Shown here in pieces: positions 9,435 to 18,715 of a stretch of 64,000 nucleotides of DNA (the first letter of the stretch is position 1; every line of letters starts with the position of its first letter). The stretch lies in contig JAWKNZ010000017.1 of NCBI GenBank assembly GCA_041391425.1, positions 3,207 to 67,206 on the forward strand. Direction: 5' to 3'. This DNA is from JAWKNZ01 sp041391425. GTDB lineage: Bacteria; Bdellovibrionota_B; Oligoflexia; Oligoflexales; JAWKNZ01. The position numbers and the translations under genes are program-made. The notes beneath the pieces were generated by a model. The model was not told where the DNA came from and did no database searches. It was given only the letters and a program-made list of their open reading frames with translations.

Positions 9435-9926
9435 ATGTATAACATGGACATCGAGGCAAGGCCAAAGATTCCGGTCATAGCATCGCAGCTTAGTGCGCAT
9501 AATATAACTCAGCAGTGGCTGAAAGAAAACGATTATAGTGTCTTATTGGATGGAGATGGCTCATCTTGGGACGTGGAAGTTCATGCCAAGGAAGTGCCTT
9601 CGCCTCTAAATCCCCATGGTTTACTTTGGGAGCTTTCTTTGATTTTAAAGATGGACCTTACTGTTGACGAAATGCTCAGAATTGGCGTCTTTAATCAGGA
9701 GAATGATAGCAGGCTACTAGCTATGCTAGAAGAGGAGAAGATTCCGTTATTAATCAGGCCTAAAACGTTTCAGGGGGACACAGACGAAGATGCACGGCGT
9801 AAGCTAACTAATGCTTTACCTAAGGTTCGAGCGGATCTAGTTAGATCTAACCTTTTGAAAATAAAAAGAAATCTCGCATGTCGATGGATTGATGAGTCAA
9901 GGTGTTTTGCTTTCGAAAGGGTGTAA
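9435..9926 (+). CDS. Conserved-looking hypothetical protein
   Basis: A 163-aa soluble protein with no signal peptide or membrane segment. It is preceded by a good GGAGG site 9 bases before the ATG. It contains a Trp/Asp-rich N-terminal half (KENDYSVLLDGDGSSWDVEV) and a basic C-terminal helix rich in Arg and Lys. I do not recognise a domain. It is followed after about 115 bases by another small cytoplasmic protein on the same strand (10043-10504), and the two may be co-transcribed. Confidence 0.65.
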   Translation: MYNMDIEARPKIPVIASQLSAHNITQQWLKENDYSVLLDGDGSSWDVEVHAKEVPSPLNPHGLLWELSLILKMDLTVDEMLRIGVFNQENDSRLLAMLEEEKIPLLIRPKTFQGDTDEDARRKLTNALPKVRADLVRSNLLKIKRNLACRWIDESRCFAFERV

Positions 9927-10042
9927 GAGATACTTTGTCATATAAGGGCATTAACTTTTCGTTGCAATTTAGGCTCTTTTTGACTACCTGTTAGACTTGC
10001 GTTTTGGCGGACTTTAGCTGTTGAGAATAGGAGTTGATCAAT

Positions 10043-10504
10043 TTGATTACATTGGTGCCCGAAATCATTGATGGAGCGGTTGTTTGCAGTCTAATTGAGG
10101 CGTGTGATTCTTCTAGTGGTTCTGAGTGTGACATCTGCCATGAGCAGACGGTTTATTTACATAACTGGCTTGTTGAAACTGAGCTGAAGTATTTAGTCAT
10201 AGATTTGCAAGAGGAGAAGGCTATCTGCAGCCCCTTTATCGAAGCTCTTCTGCATTTACGTAAAAGGTTAAGATTTCCATTTTTGTTTGCTGGGGTGATA
10301 GAAAAACCTAAGCAAATTCTTATGCGTTATGATTATACGGAATTTCCATTCTTCATTTCACCTGAGGATGCAGTTAGAGCCCTTCGGATGGCTTATCCTT
10401 CTATTACTGAGGTCTCTTTGGAGCATATTAAAATGGGTGAGCCTATCGGGGGCATCAGACCCGCCGATGAACCCGAGGATGAAGAGGATTCGGATGATGA
10501 TTAA
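10043..10504 (+). CDS. Small acidic-tailed protein, STAS-like core
   Basis: A 153-aa cytoplasmic protein. The middle (YLVIDLQEEKAICSPFIEAL, then the strand FPFLFAGV, then FFISPEDAVRAL) looks like the alternating strand/helix pattern of STAS-type anti-anti-sigma or sensory domains. I infer this by eye and it is not certain. The C-terminus is a very acidic tail (DEPEDEEDSDDD). The start is decided by the ribosome site: AGGAG at 10029-10033 sits 9 bases before TTG 10043, whereas the earlier TTG at 10034 directly abuts it and is unlikely. Confidence 0.65.
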   Translation: MITLVPEIIDGAVVCSLIEACDSSSGSECDICHEQTVYLHNWLVETELKYLVIDLQEEKAICSPFIEALLHLRKRLRFPFLFAGVIEKPKQILMRYDYTEFPFFISPEDAVRALRMAYPSITEVSLEHIKMGEPIGGIRPADEPEDEEDSDDD

Positions 10505-10534
10505 GATTCTTAGGATTTTTCTTGAACCATTGCT

Positions 10535-11368
10535 CTAGCTATTATGCTGGTTTGAACTAGAAGACGGGCTTTCTTTAGATGGAGGGTGGTTCGCTGCTTC
10601 GAGAAGTTTTCTGTGGCGTAATATTTTTCTAATACCTCCGGCATATTCGCTAAGTTTTACAGTTTCGATGACAATCCCCCCGAATTTACTATTTTTCTTC
10701 GAGGCTGTAGCATGGATAATACTGCCTGTCCCATCTTCATTGTTTTCCAATAGTAAAACAATGTGCCCTGGATAAAGGATCAAGTCACCTACCTGAGCTT
10801 GTTGCGGATTTCTTCCAACGTAGACAAGAGAATATAGGCGTTTAAGGTCTTTTGCGTTTAACTTAAGGAGATCTTTGGTGGAGCCATATGGCACTGGTAA
10901 GTCAGATTTTTCGAAGATTTTATTTACTAAGTGGCTACAGTCGATGCCGCATTTACGGCATGCTTTACAAGCTGTAAAGCGTTTTTTTATGGATACATTT
11001 CTTTTCTTTATACATTTTTTGCACTGGCTGCACGCATTAGAGTTGCCTATCCCAATGGTGCCACCTCCCCAAATATAGGGGACATATGCTAATTTAGCAT
11101 AATTAATGGCGTGGTAGGTCAATTCTTCTTGTGTAAGAAAGTTTTGCGTAAGCTCGTAGTCAAACTGGCGAAAGGTTCGCGCTGGGTTTGGATAGGTAGA
11201 CTCAAATCGAGCGTAGTTGTCGAATTCGGTTATCTGATCTTCTGCAAGGCTTTGAAAGCTTATCATAAGAAAAAGGCTGGATAGAATGATTGAAAGTAAA
11301 CTAGCTATGGTTTTCGAATTGAAAAAACATGTTTTGAGGTTGGATGATGCTTTTGGTAGACGACTCAT
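10535..11368 (-). CDS. Secreted NlpC/P60-family hydrolase with Cys-rich insert
   Basis: A cell-wall peptidase-type cysteine hydrolase, 277 aa. It has an N-terminal hydrophobic signal (residues 20-42, ending SLAED). The catalytic domain shows YVPYIWGGG, the nucleophile in CGIDCSHLV (C144), the histidine in YPGHIVLLLE (H202) and IIHAT (H219). Unusually, between the WGGG turn and the catalytic cysteine there is a roughly 35-residue insert with two CxxCxxC clusters (C113/116/119 and C134/137/140), which could hold zinc or disulfides. A GGAGGG ribosome site precedes the ATG. It stands alone, and its stop lies 30 bases from the convergent upstream gene. Confidence 0.85.
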   Translation of the reverse strand: MSRLPKASSNLKTCFFNSKTIASLLSIILSSLFLMISFQSLAEDQITEFDNYARFESTYPNPARTFRQFDYELTQNFLTQEELTYHAINYAKLAYVPYIWGGGTIGIGNSNACSQCKKCIKKRNVSIKKRFTACKACRKCGIDCSHLVNKIFEKSDLPVPYGSTKDLLKLNAKDLKRLYSLVYVGRNPQQAQVGDLILYPGHIVLLLENNEDGTGSIIHATASKKNSKFGGIVIETVKLSEYAGGIRKILRHRKLLEAANHPPSKESPSSSSNQHNS

Positions 11369-11688
11369 TTTTCCCTCCTAATTGCATCTTTTATTCTTAT
11401 TTGTAACATATGAATAAAACAGAATTTTTATAGCTGGACTTTTTTTCTATCCAAAAGTCAGTAATAACAGCAGGTTAAATTTGCTTAATCATCCAGCAGA
11501 TGCCAGACTATAACGGCAAAGACTGTGGGATGCAAGTTTTTTAGGCAATAAATATGACTTTCTTTAAGGCATTTGGTCAGGTGATTTTATATATTGCTGA
11601 AAATAAAGAGTTTTTGGCAGGCAGTTCGAGTTACAACGTTTCTAAAATAGATTGCTATTTGGCTGAAAACTGAAAAAAGTTGATGTAC
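11369..11688. other. Intergenic region, no gene seen
   Basis: About 320 AT-rich bases between two minus-strand genes. I see no open frame with a ribosome site and no repeat. It presumably contains the promoter of the NlpC/P60 gene, but no clear -35/-10 pair stands out. Confidence 0.35.
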
Positions 11689-12873
11689 TTATTGGGTCCG
11701 GCTTGCGTTTGAAATGCGAAGTAGGTCTCGATTGATAACTGACAGGTTTTCTCGAACTGTTGCCAATTGATCGGCATTTGGAAACTGTTGTAATGCATCT
11801 TCCAAATGTTTTTTAGCTGTCTGTAAATATTGAGCTTTTGCAGCAGGGTCGGACACGGGGATAGCATTTTGAAATGCTTTTGCAGCTAAACGCCTTAAGT
11901 CTTGTACGGCCCTATTACTTGCTTCCCGGATTTTTTCCTGTGCTGCTGCATATTGCGGTGAATCTTCTTTAAGTCGCTCCAGCAGTTCTACAGCGCGGCG
12001 GTATAGTTTTTGATCGACAAAGTTCTGCGCTTCTTCCAGGATCGATTCATCATTACGAAAGCTACTAGCTCCAAAACGAAGCGCTGGTTGAATGCTGTCG
12101 TTCTCTTGTGATTTGGTTTTATCAATTGAGGTAATCTTGGCAAGCGGATCTGATGTTAGCCCTAAGTTTTTTCCTATAGTAGCCCAGTTATTGACCTGGA
12201 GTTGCATGGTTTCTTTGATTTTCTGACGAAAAGGTTTGGAGTTATACGTAGTTTCAAGTGCTCTGACAATAAGGGAATAGATCTTGTCCGTTTGTAATAG
12301 GGGGTTATGACTTAATGCCGCAATTAAATCGACTTTTCTTGCCTGTGCAGTCATTTCGATAGAAGGCCTTTTTATTTTGGCTATAACATCTTTCCAGATT
12401 GTATTGTGAGGGTAAAGATCAGACTCTTCGAAGTCTTCTTTTTCACTATTCTTGCTAGTGGATTCATGGATGACGGCCAATACCACAACAGCCTCTTCAT
12501 AAGGTCCTAATTCGCTTTTACTGACAATATTATCAATGATAAGTTTATCTTGTAATGTATAAGCTGGTGTAGGCCCGCCAAGGCGTAATAAAAGGCTTGG
12601 GATATTTATTTGACTTAGATCGACATTTAGCTTTTTTTCTTCAGTTTGTTCAACGTTTTGTTGCGGCCCGCTGAGATCGGTGTTTTTGTCATCAGTGGTA
12701 GTTTTTGCCCCTTTGGAGCCCTTTGATCTATCTTTTATTTCAGCCTTACTGCTCTTTTTTGTTTGGCCAATTGGATGCTCGCCCTTTAAGCGTTTCCCGT
12801 GAACACAGCTTTGCATATAGAAAGTTAACAGGATTGGTAGAACGAATATCTGCTTTACTAACAAGTTTTTCAT
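11689..12873 (-). CDS. Lipoprotein with C-terminal TPR-like helical repeats
   Basis: A 394-aa predicted lipoprotein. The signal MKNLLVKQIFVLPILLTFYM runs into the lipobox MQSC. A low-complexity Lys/Ser/Gln linker follows, then a mostly helical region. The C-terminal part (NFVDQKLYRRAVELLERL, then RRLAAKAFQNAIPVSDPA, then HLEDALQQFPNADQL) has the spacing of tetratricopeptide repeats, a protein-binding fold. The frame stays open upstream to 12936, but the ATG at 12873 gives the proper signal peptide. The partner is unknown. Confidence 0.75.
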   Translation of the reverse strand: MKNLLVKQIFVLPILLTFYMQSCVHGKRLKGEHPIGQTKKSSKAEIKDRSKGSKGAKTTTDDKNTDLSGPQQNVEQTEEKKLNVDLSQINIPSLLLRLGGPTPAYTLQDKLIIDNIVSKSELGPYEEAVVVLAVIHESTSKNSEKEDFEESDLYPHNTIWKDVIAKIKRPSIEMTAQARKVDLIAALSHNPLLQTDKIYSLIVRALETTYNSKPFRQKIKETMQLQVNNWATIGKNLGLTSDPLAKITSIDKTKSQENDSIQPALRFGASSFRNDESILEEAQNFVDQKLYRRAVELLERLKEDSPQYAAAQEKIREASNRAVQDLRRLAAKAFQNAIPVSDPAAKAQYLQTAKKHLEDALQQFPNADQLATVRENLSVINRDLLRISNASRTQ

Positions 12874-13112
12874 ATCTGAAATTTTCTCACAAAAAGTAAT
12901 TCTAAATTCAATTTTCGGGAGTTGTCTATTTGGCACGATATCAAGGCGTAAGGAAAAAGTGTCAGACCTATGTATTTACAATAAGAGCACTTTCTCTATA
13001 ACTACGTAGACGCCTCGCTCGCTAGACAACATCCTTATATCATATAATGATTTTAAGGATGGCGCCAAGGAGAATGACTGCGGAGCTCCTAAAATTTTGA
13101 GTATTGTCTATA

Positions 13113-14387
13113 TTAGAGCTCAAAGGAAAACTTTAGAAGGCTTCTGCGATCTTCTTGACGGGTGGCCGTTGTTGACACGTCTTTTCCATAAGATGCGAAT
13201 TCTATAGAAAAAAATGAAGCTCTGAGGCTTGCTCCGAAGGTTATAAATCCTTGGTTATACCCTACTCTAAAAGTTGTAGGGTTGATAAGCAATGGGTTGC
13301 CAAAAAAAAGTTCTAGTCCTGCGTGAAGTTGTTTAGAGGGCTCAATTCCAGGTAAGCCGTAGTAAGTGTCCCCTGAATTAAAGTATAAATTATGAGCATC
13401 TAAAGCAAGGCGAAATCCAACGTCTCTTGATAAGCGGGGGGTTATAGAAAGGCCAACGCGCACATCTGTGGGGTCGACTGTAGAAAGAGCCTCTGGATTT
13501 TTCACTGTGCCACCAAACTTAGTTCCACAGATTGTGTGGCGTGTTTCATCAAATGGATTTAGATAGTTGTCTTGGCAGCCTGTTGGAACATTTAGAACGG
13601 AAAATGCGAAGGTTGGGAACCAAAAATCAGCCATAGTGAACATACCACCTACGTCGACAGCAGTTCCTATGCCTTTGTTGGAGTTGTTGGTGACTTCTTC
13701 CGAAAATGCCGTTTTGTCAATTAGGGTAGCTAAGGCTATTTTATCATCATAAGAGTAGCGGTAGGTGGGCCTTACTTGAAAACCAAAGTTCAGCCTATTT
13801 GTTCGATTTGAAAATCCAAAGCCTAGGTTAACTCCAGTATCAAAAATTGCTTTGACGTCCGCGCTTTCACTTTCCGAGTCGACAATAATTTGAGTTTTAT
13901 TGTCTGAAAATGCTCCGAAAGTCGCAGGAGAGCCTTTTTTTAGTTCGAAGACAACAAGAGGATTAAAGGCGGCTCTTACCCAAAATGGTTTATTGCCCAG
14001 GGCGGCAGCTGCCTCTGAAATCACTTCGGCGTTATCTCCATCTGAAGAACCTTTTATGGCTTTGAACTTTGTATAAGCGTTCCGCCCTTCGGAATTTGTG
14101 CCTGCAATAAATGGGAAACTAAGTGCATGTAAACCTTTCCTTGAGCGTGCCTTTCTAATCCTCGAGATTCCAGCTGGATTTGTCCATACAGCGCTCTCAT
14201 CATTGGAAATTGCTGTAAAAGCGCCGCCCATTCCAAGAGGTCGGACTGGTGTGAAAGTTTCTGGCATTTCATCTGCCTTAACGTTATCCAATGAAATGCA
14301 AATGAAGGCAAGAAATAAGTAGCGGAATGCGCTTGATAGGCATTGCATTGCAATTGGAATGTTAATTTGCAGATTGGGAGCTCGCAA
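13113..14387 (-). CDS. Outer-membrane beta-barrel protein, PorV/FadL-like
   Basis: A 424-aa secreted protein. The signal (LFLAFICISLDNVKADE) is followed by RPLGMGGAFTAISNDESAVWTNPAGISR, split here only for description: the RPLGMGGAFTA and AVWTNPAG motifs are typical of FadL/PorV-type barrels near the mature N-terminus. The rest alternates short amphipathic strands and ends with LLKFSFEL. Such barrels carry hydrophobic compounds or act in secretion; the substrate cannot be told here. The TTG start at 14387 has a GGAAAGGAA site at good spacing; the internal ATG at 14348 lacks one. Confidence 0.8.
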   Translation of the reverse strand: MRAPNLQINIPIAMQCLSSAFRYLFLAFICISLDNVKADEMPETFTPVRPLGMGGAFTAISNDESAVWTNPAGISRIRKARSRKGLHALSFPFIAGTNSEGRNAYTKFKAIKGSSDGDNAEVISEAAAALGNKPFWVRAAFNPLVVFELKKGSPATFGAFSDNKTQIIVDSESESADVKAIFDTGVNLGFGFSNRTNRLNFGFQVRPTYRYSYDDKIALATLIDKTAFSEEVTNNSNKGIGTAVDVGGMFTMADFWFPTFAFSVLNVPTGCQDNYLNPFDETRHTICGTKFGGTVKNPEALSTVDPTDVRVGLSITPRLSRDVGFRLALDAHNLYFNSGDTYYGLPGIEPSKQLHAGLELFFGNPLLINPTTFRVGYNQGFITFGASLRASFFSIEFASYGKDVSTTATRQEDRRSLLKFSFEL

Positions 14388-14632
14388 TTAAATTCCTTTC
14401 CTATTATATATAAACTAAGGGTATGGAAATACAGATCTATCAGTTTGCTTATCGCCAATTAGAAGTGAAAGCATAAGTTTTAGAGAAAGAAACTGTGTAA
14501 TTACAGATGGTTAGTATTTTGAATGCTGCTTATCGGCTGGATTTTATTTATTTTATGCTGATGGTAGGAGCTATCTGGCGATTATAATTGCTACGATTTG
14601 AGGAAAGTGTAGCGTCATAACATACCCCGGAT

Positions 14633-15029
14633 CCGAATTTCTAGCCGGTTGCGTCGTTGCTTCGTCGTCAGGAAATCCTCATGTACCAACATGTACACTG
14701 CGGTTTCCCTCCTCCTCGCGCCTAGCACCCGAGCGAACTTCGAACTGTTGAGAATTCCGAATTTCTAGCCGGTTGCGTCGTTGCTTCGTCGTCAGGAAAT
14801 CCTCATGTACCAACATGTACACTGCGGTTTCCCTCCTCCTCGCGCCTAGCACCCGAGCGAACTTCGAATCCGTTGAGAATTCCGAATTTCTAGCCGGTTG
14901 CGTCGTTGCTTCGTCGTCAGGAAATCCTCATGTACCAACATGTACACTGCGGTTTCCCTCCTCCTCGCGCCTAGCACCCGAGCGAACTTCGAATCCGGTG
15001 AAAATACTACAGTTTTTCAAAAAATTTCA
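14633..15029 (+). repeat. Three tandem ~125-bp structured repeat units plus tail
   Basis: Three head-to-tail units begin at 14633, 14757 and 14882 (periods 124 and 125 bases) and are nearly identical. Each contains the string CATGTACCAACATGTAC in a larger imperfect palindrome whose arms end GAACTTCGAATCC. The array ends in a 25-base tail (15005-15029, containing CTACAGTTTTTCAAAAAA) that recurs at other copies. The frame through it is open in one register but has no gene-like features. The same unit occurs at 33.6, 59.3 and 60.7 kb. Confidence 0.9.
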
Positions 15030-15062
15030 ACACGCCCTAATATATTTAACGCGGCCAGCCTT

Positions 15063-16010
15063 TTATATGTTCTCGCTTGAAATTGAGTTTGCAAGCATTT
15101 CCAAATCTTCTTTTTCCTGTTGTAGCTTACGAATTTCTTGGCCTTGTAGCTCTAATTGTTCTTTTAGAGTTAAAATTTGCTGGCTTTTTGCAGCAATGAC
15201 TTCGTTTTTCATGGATACAATGGACTCAGACATCTCTGTGATTTTATTTATAGTGTCTTGAGTTAATTTAATAATCTCTTTGTTTTCTTCTTTAGCGAGG
15301 CTTAGGTGGTCGAGAAGTAGAGCAAGTTCAGGGTGCTCATTTGAGGTTAATGGTGCAAATGAGCCTTTTGGTATTTGATTATTGAGCTCTTTATTTTGTG
15401 TCATAAGAGGTAGTTCTGGCAACTCTAATTCAATATTTTCTTCTTTTGATTGTATAAGGCTTTTTTGTTGGAATTCCATAGGTTTATAAGAGCTCGTGCT
15501 ATTATTCACACTCGAGGTACTTTGATGTATTGGAGGGACTTTAGCCTTAGGCAATTCATTTTCATCTACGATTGGACCATCCCAGGCATTTATGGATGAA
15601 CTTGTGTTCAGCAACGTAGATCTTACGGACGCAAATGCTCCTTGGCGTGTATTTTCTGGTTTTTGATAAAGCTCGTCGAAAATATATAAACGGCCTGCAA
15701 ATGGTTTTGCTATAAGATTACCATTTCGAATCATTCTCCATACTTCACCAATATGGATACCATTCTTTATGGCATAGTCTGATATTTCGAGTCCTTCATT
15801 CTTGTCGGTTGCAGATGCAATTTTGCCATTGGTGATTGCCGATGGACTATTGTTTGCTTTGTGGGCAGTATCGGCAGCTATTTCTTTTTGAGCTGATTTC
15901 ATAGGTTTAATATCTGCCCTTTGGTTTTTTGTACGCTTTTGAGACTTTCTCTTGGATTTTAAGCCAGTTGTGGATGATAGGGGCTTTTTTGAATCGTTCT
16001 CAGTTTCCAT
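15063..16010 (-). CDS. Protein with HTH-like domain and C-terminal coiled coil
   Basis: A 315-aa soluble protein. It has a Lys/Ser-rich N-terminus, then a compact segment (LEISDYAIKNGIHIGEVWRM and IAKPFAGRLYIFDE) resembling an excisionase/MerR-type winged helix-turn-helix. A low-complexity linker follows, then a long coiled coil over roughly the last 90 residues (heptads around NKITEMSESIVSMKNEVIAA to QEKEDLEMLANSI). I infer DNA binding plus self-association; no exact family is recognised. ATG 16010 follows an AGGAA site; the TTG at 16013 is less likely. The stop is only 33 bases from a repeat array. Confidence 0.65.
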   Translation of the reverse strand: METENDSKKPLSSTTGLKSKRKSQKRTKNQRADIKPMKSAQKEIAADTAHKANNSPSAITNGKIASATDKNEGLEISDYAIKNGIHIGEVWRMIRNGNLIAKPFAGRLYIFDELYQKPENTRQGAFASVRSTLLNTSSSINAWDGPIVDENELPKAKVPPIHQSTSSVNNSTSSYKPMEFQQKSLIQSKEENIELELPELPLMTQNKELNNQIPKGSFAPLTSNEHPELALLLDHLSLAKEENKEIIKLTQDTINKITEMSESIVSMKNEVIAAKSQQILTLKEQLELQGQEIRKLQQEKEDLEMLANSISSENI

Positions 16011-16167
16011 CAATATGCGTTCCTATGCAAAATATTTATTGTCTATAAATTTTTAACTCACGAATCGCACATGCGCAACCGATGAACCTGAAACTTGTAA
16101 AAATTTTGCTCATATAATGAGCTTTTTTAAAGCATCTGAAATTTACATCTACTTGGAAGTGTAAAAA

Positions 16168-16548
16168 ATGAAAAGGCTGATATCTACTATTTTCTCTGCA
16201 ATAAAAAAGAAAAAGTTTTCGATTTTGCTCTGTGCTGCAATTGTTACAACTTGCTGGTATTTGCTCTTTGACCATTACAGACACGGTAATGAATTAGTCC
16301 AGACAATGGAATCTTTTCTCTTAGACTACCGCTTTGTCAAACGTGGGATAAAGCCAGCCCGTAATAAAGTGGGAATTCTAGCAATAGATGATCAAGCATT
16401 ACAAGATTTTGGCCGCTGGCCTTTTTCTAGGCGCTATTATTCTCAGGCTTTTGATAATTTGAAGAAATTAGGGGTCCGTTGGATAGGTTTTGATAGTATT
16501 TTGCGGAGCCAGAAAGACCTAGCATTGAAGATGCTACCAAAGCCTTGA
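16168..16548 (+). CDS. CHASE2 cyclase, N-terminal fragment before a frameshift
   Basis: N-terminal membrane anchor (FSILLCAAIVTTCWYLLF) and the first half of an extracytoplasmic CHASE2 sensor (VGILAIDDQALQDFGRWPFS, then GVRWIGFDSI). After GFDSI the frame goes astray and stops at 16548. If one T is added to the run at 16499-16502, the reading continues as FAEPERPSIEDATKAL, exactly what a CHASE2 domain needs, straight into the downstream frame. The corrected gene (16168-18515) would encode 782 aa. The ATG follows a GGAAG site. Confidence 0.8.
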   Translation: MKRLISTIFSAIKKKKFSILLCAAIVTTCWYLLFDHYRHGNELVQTMESFLLDYRFVKRGIKPARNKVGILAIDDQALQDFGRWPFSRRYYSQAFDNLKKLGVRWIGFDSILRSQKDLALKMLPKP

Positions 16549-18515
16549 GCAATCTATCTTCTCTAAAGGGAAATAAGTTAAGAAGAAACGTTCAAAAGAC
16601 TATGAATTTTTTGGATGGAATGAAAAAGATTTCACCCGCCGATAGGAATTTGAGTGAGGGGATTTCTAGATTTCAGAATATAGTTCTAGGTTATTTTTAT
16701 TTTGAAACTCAGGAAGAGGTCGATAAGTCTGGTCGTAGTGACAAGGCATTTCTTGGATTAGAGGAAATGGCTGAAAAGTCTGCGATAAGTGGTGTTATTA
16801 TGCCTGAAGGTATGGAATTGGATAAATACGGTGATTTTCTACAGGCGAAAGGCCTTGTTCCTAATATTCCATATATAGCAAATGCCGCAGAACATTTTGC
16901 CTTTTTTAGTAATAATGCTGATAATGATGCCGTTGTGCGTTGGGTGACTTTGGTTAAAATTATCAATGGCAATTTAATGCCATCTCTATCTTTGAAAATG
17001 GCAGCTGAAGCAATGAATCGAGATATTGTTGTTATTTTTCGAGAGCGTGATATCGAAAGTATTATGCTTGTTGATCGTGAAGATGATAGCAACTCTATTG
17101 AAATTCCGATCGATCCACATGGAATGGGTCGGATGGTTTTGAATCATCGTGGTCCCGGAGAGTCTAGCTTCCATCATTTTAGTTTATCAGATGCGTATCA
17201 TAATACCTTTACAGATAAAGAAAAGAAAATGCTTAAAGGCAGTGTTTTGCTTTTAGGTGGTACTGCTATTGGTATTAATGATCAACGACCAAATCCATTT
17301 GATGCGATGATCGATGGAGTTGAACATCATGCAGCGGCAATTGATAATATTATGGGTCAAGAGTTTATTAAACGTCCACAAGATATTTGGCAACTAGAGT
17401 TAGGCATTATATTGTTGATTGGGCTATTTTTCTCACCAATCATGATATGGAGTCGAGCTGCATATTCCGGTATCTTAGCACTTCTGTTTTTAGTCGGATA
17501 TTATTACTTTGATAAATTTTATTGGTTTGATAAAGGGGTATGGGTTTATATTGGTATGCCTTTTATAGAAATAATCACACTTTTTGTAGGCGTAACTCTT
17601 TATAAGTATGTTGTTGAAGAGCGAGAAAAGAGAAAGGTACAAGGCGCTTTTGCGCATTATCTTAGCCCAGAAGTTATTGATGAAGTTCTTGAATCTGATT
17701 CTCTTAACTTAGGAGGAGTCCGTAAAGAGTGTACTGTCTTTTTTTCTGATGTAAGAAGTTTTACAACTATATCAGAAAGCTTATCTCCTGAACAATTGTC
17801 CCAATTCATGAATGAGTATTTCACTCCGATGACTTCCATTATTTTAAAGAGTAAAGGATGTCTTGATAAGTACATTGGCGATGCCATAATGGCTTTTTGG
17901 GGCGCTCCAATTCCATTAGAAAATCAGGCTGACATTGCGGCAAAATCTTCTGTCGAAATGTTATTTGCTTTAGACAAAGTCCAAGCCGATTTTAAGGCTA
18001 AGAATTTTCCTCATGTTGATATTGGCATTGGTTTGAATACAGGACAGATGTCTGTTGGTAATATGGGTTCAGATGAAAGAATGGCTTATACAGTAATGGG
18101 AGACCAGGTAAACTTGGGTGCGCGCTTGGAAGGCTTGACTAAAGAGTATGGTATTAAAATTATGATTAGTGAGCATACGGTGGCTGCTATGAAGCGTAAA
18201 GAGGATCACTTATTTAGAGATCTTGATGATATTCGCGTTAAGGGTAAAAATGAGCCAACTCGAGTTTTCGAACTGATGCGACCTGATATCTTACCTCAGG
18301 AGTCTATGATTCGTGAATTGATTGGAGAGTTTGAATTGGGGCGTGATGCCTACCGCGCTCAAAACTGGGTTGAAGCCGAGAAAAGAATGTTTAATTGTAT
18401 TAAGATTTTTCCCAAAGATGGGCCGGCCAATGTTTATTTGAAGAGAGTCGCTGTTAGTAAAAAGAATCCGTATATTGAAAACTGGGATGGCGTCCATACA
18501 TATACACATAAATAA
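16545..18515 (+). CDS. CHASE2-type class III adenylate/guanylate cyclase (main part)
   Basis: Continuation of the same gene after the frameshift; TTG 16545 is probably not a true start. The order is: rest of the CHASE2 sensor, three transmembrane helices (IILLIGLFFSPIMIWS; AALLFLVGYYYF region; MPFIEIITLFVGVTLY), then a class III cyclase catalytic domain. The catalytic domain has the two metal-binding aspartates in VFFSDVRSFT and YIGDAIMAFWGAP, plus GLNTGQMSVGNMG and VMGDQVNLGARLEGL. It should make a cyclic nucleotide (probably cAMP) in response to an external signal. A short tail after the cyclase may be helical. Confidence 0.9.
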   Translation: MSNLSSLKGNKLRRNVQKTMNFLDGMKKISPADRNLSEGISRFQNIVLGYFYFETQEEVDKSGRSDKAFLGLEEMAEKSAISGVIMPEGMELDKYGDFLQAKGLVPNIPYIANAAEHFAFFSNNADNDAVVRWVTLVKIINGNLMPSLSLKMAAEAMNRDIVVIFRERDIESIMLVDREDDSNSIEIPIDPHGMGRMVLNHRGPGESSFHHFSLSDAYHNTFTDKEKKMLKGSVLLLGGTAIGINDQRPNPFDAMIDGVEHHAAAIDNIMGQEFIKRPQDIWQLELGIILLIGLFFSPIMIWSRAAYSGILALLFLVGYYYFDKFYWFDKGVWVYIGMPFIEIITLFVGVTLYKYVVEEREKRKVQGAFAHYLSPEVIDEVLESDSLNLGGVRKECTVFFSDVRSFTTISESLSPEQLSQFMNEYFTPMTSIILKSKGCLDKYIGDAIMAFWGAPIPLENQADIAAKSSVEMLFALDKVQADFKAKNFPHVDIGIGLNTGQMSVGNMGSDERMAYTVMGDQVNLGARLEGLTKEYGIKIMISEHTVAAMKRKEDHLFRDLDDIRVKGKNEPTRVFELMRPDILPQESMIRELIGEFELGRDAYRAQNWVEAEKRMFNCIKIFPKDGPANVYLKRVAVSKKNPYIENWDGVHTYTHK

Positions 18516-18529
18516 AAGTTGGGTCTCCG

Positions 18530-18704
18530 GCAGAATCTGTGGGTAAGTCGACTCGCCGAGGCTTAGGCCTACATTGACGTATTCGTATGTCGTAGGGGAA
18601 AACGTCGTCGATATCGGCGACGTTGGGGTCTAGGCCTAGGTTCTGCGCAAACGAGTAACAACTGAAACGGTCTGCCTATGCCGGATGACATCCACAGATT
18701 CTGC
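18530..18704. repeat. 175-bp palindromic non-coding element
   Basis: Bounded by a perfect 13-base inverted repeat (18530-18542, GCAGAATCTGTGG, and 18692-18704). Inside are further palindromes, such as ACGTCGTCGATATCGGCGACGT and two AGGCCTA strings. It starts 15 bases after the cyclase stop and lies just before another MITE-like element. Its base composition is more GC-rich than the surroundings. No second copy is in the window, so its status as a dispersed repeat is an inference. Confidence 0.6.
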
Positions 18705-18715
18705 TAGGCAGACTA

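Noticed and set aside
14633..15029. CRISPR array
   Set aside because: The units are tandem with a 124-125-bp period, longer than CRISPR repeats, and have no unique spacers; no cas genes are nearby.
14773..15261. Open plus-strand frame beginning MRRCFVV through the repeat array
   Set aside because: It is a reading of the repeat itself (the same peptide recurs at each copy, on both strands), then runs antisense through the HTH-like gene; there is no ribosome site.
16545..16548. Programmed frameshift or two separate genes in the CHASE2 cyclase
   Set aside because: The frames meet in the middle of the CHASE2 domain at a four-T run with no slippery heptamer or structure seen; a one-base error or mutation is simpler.
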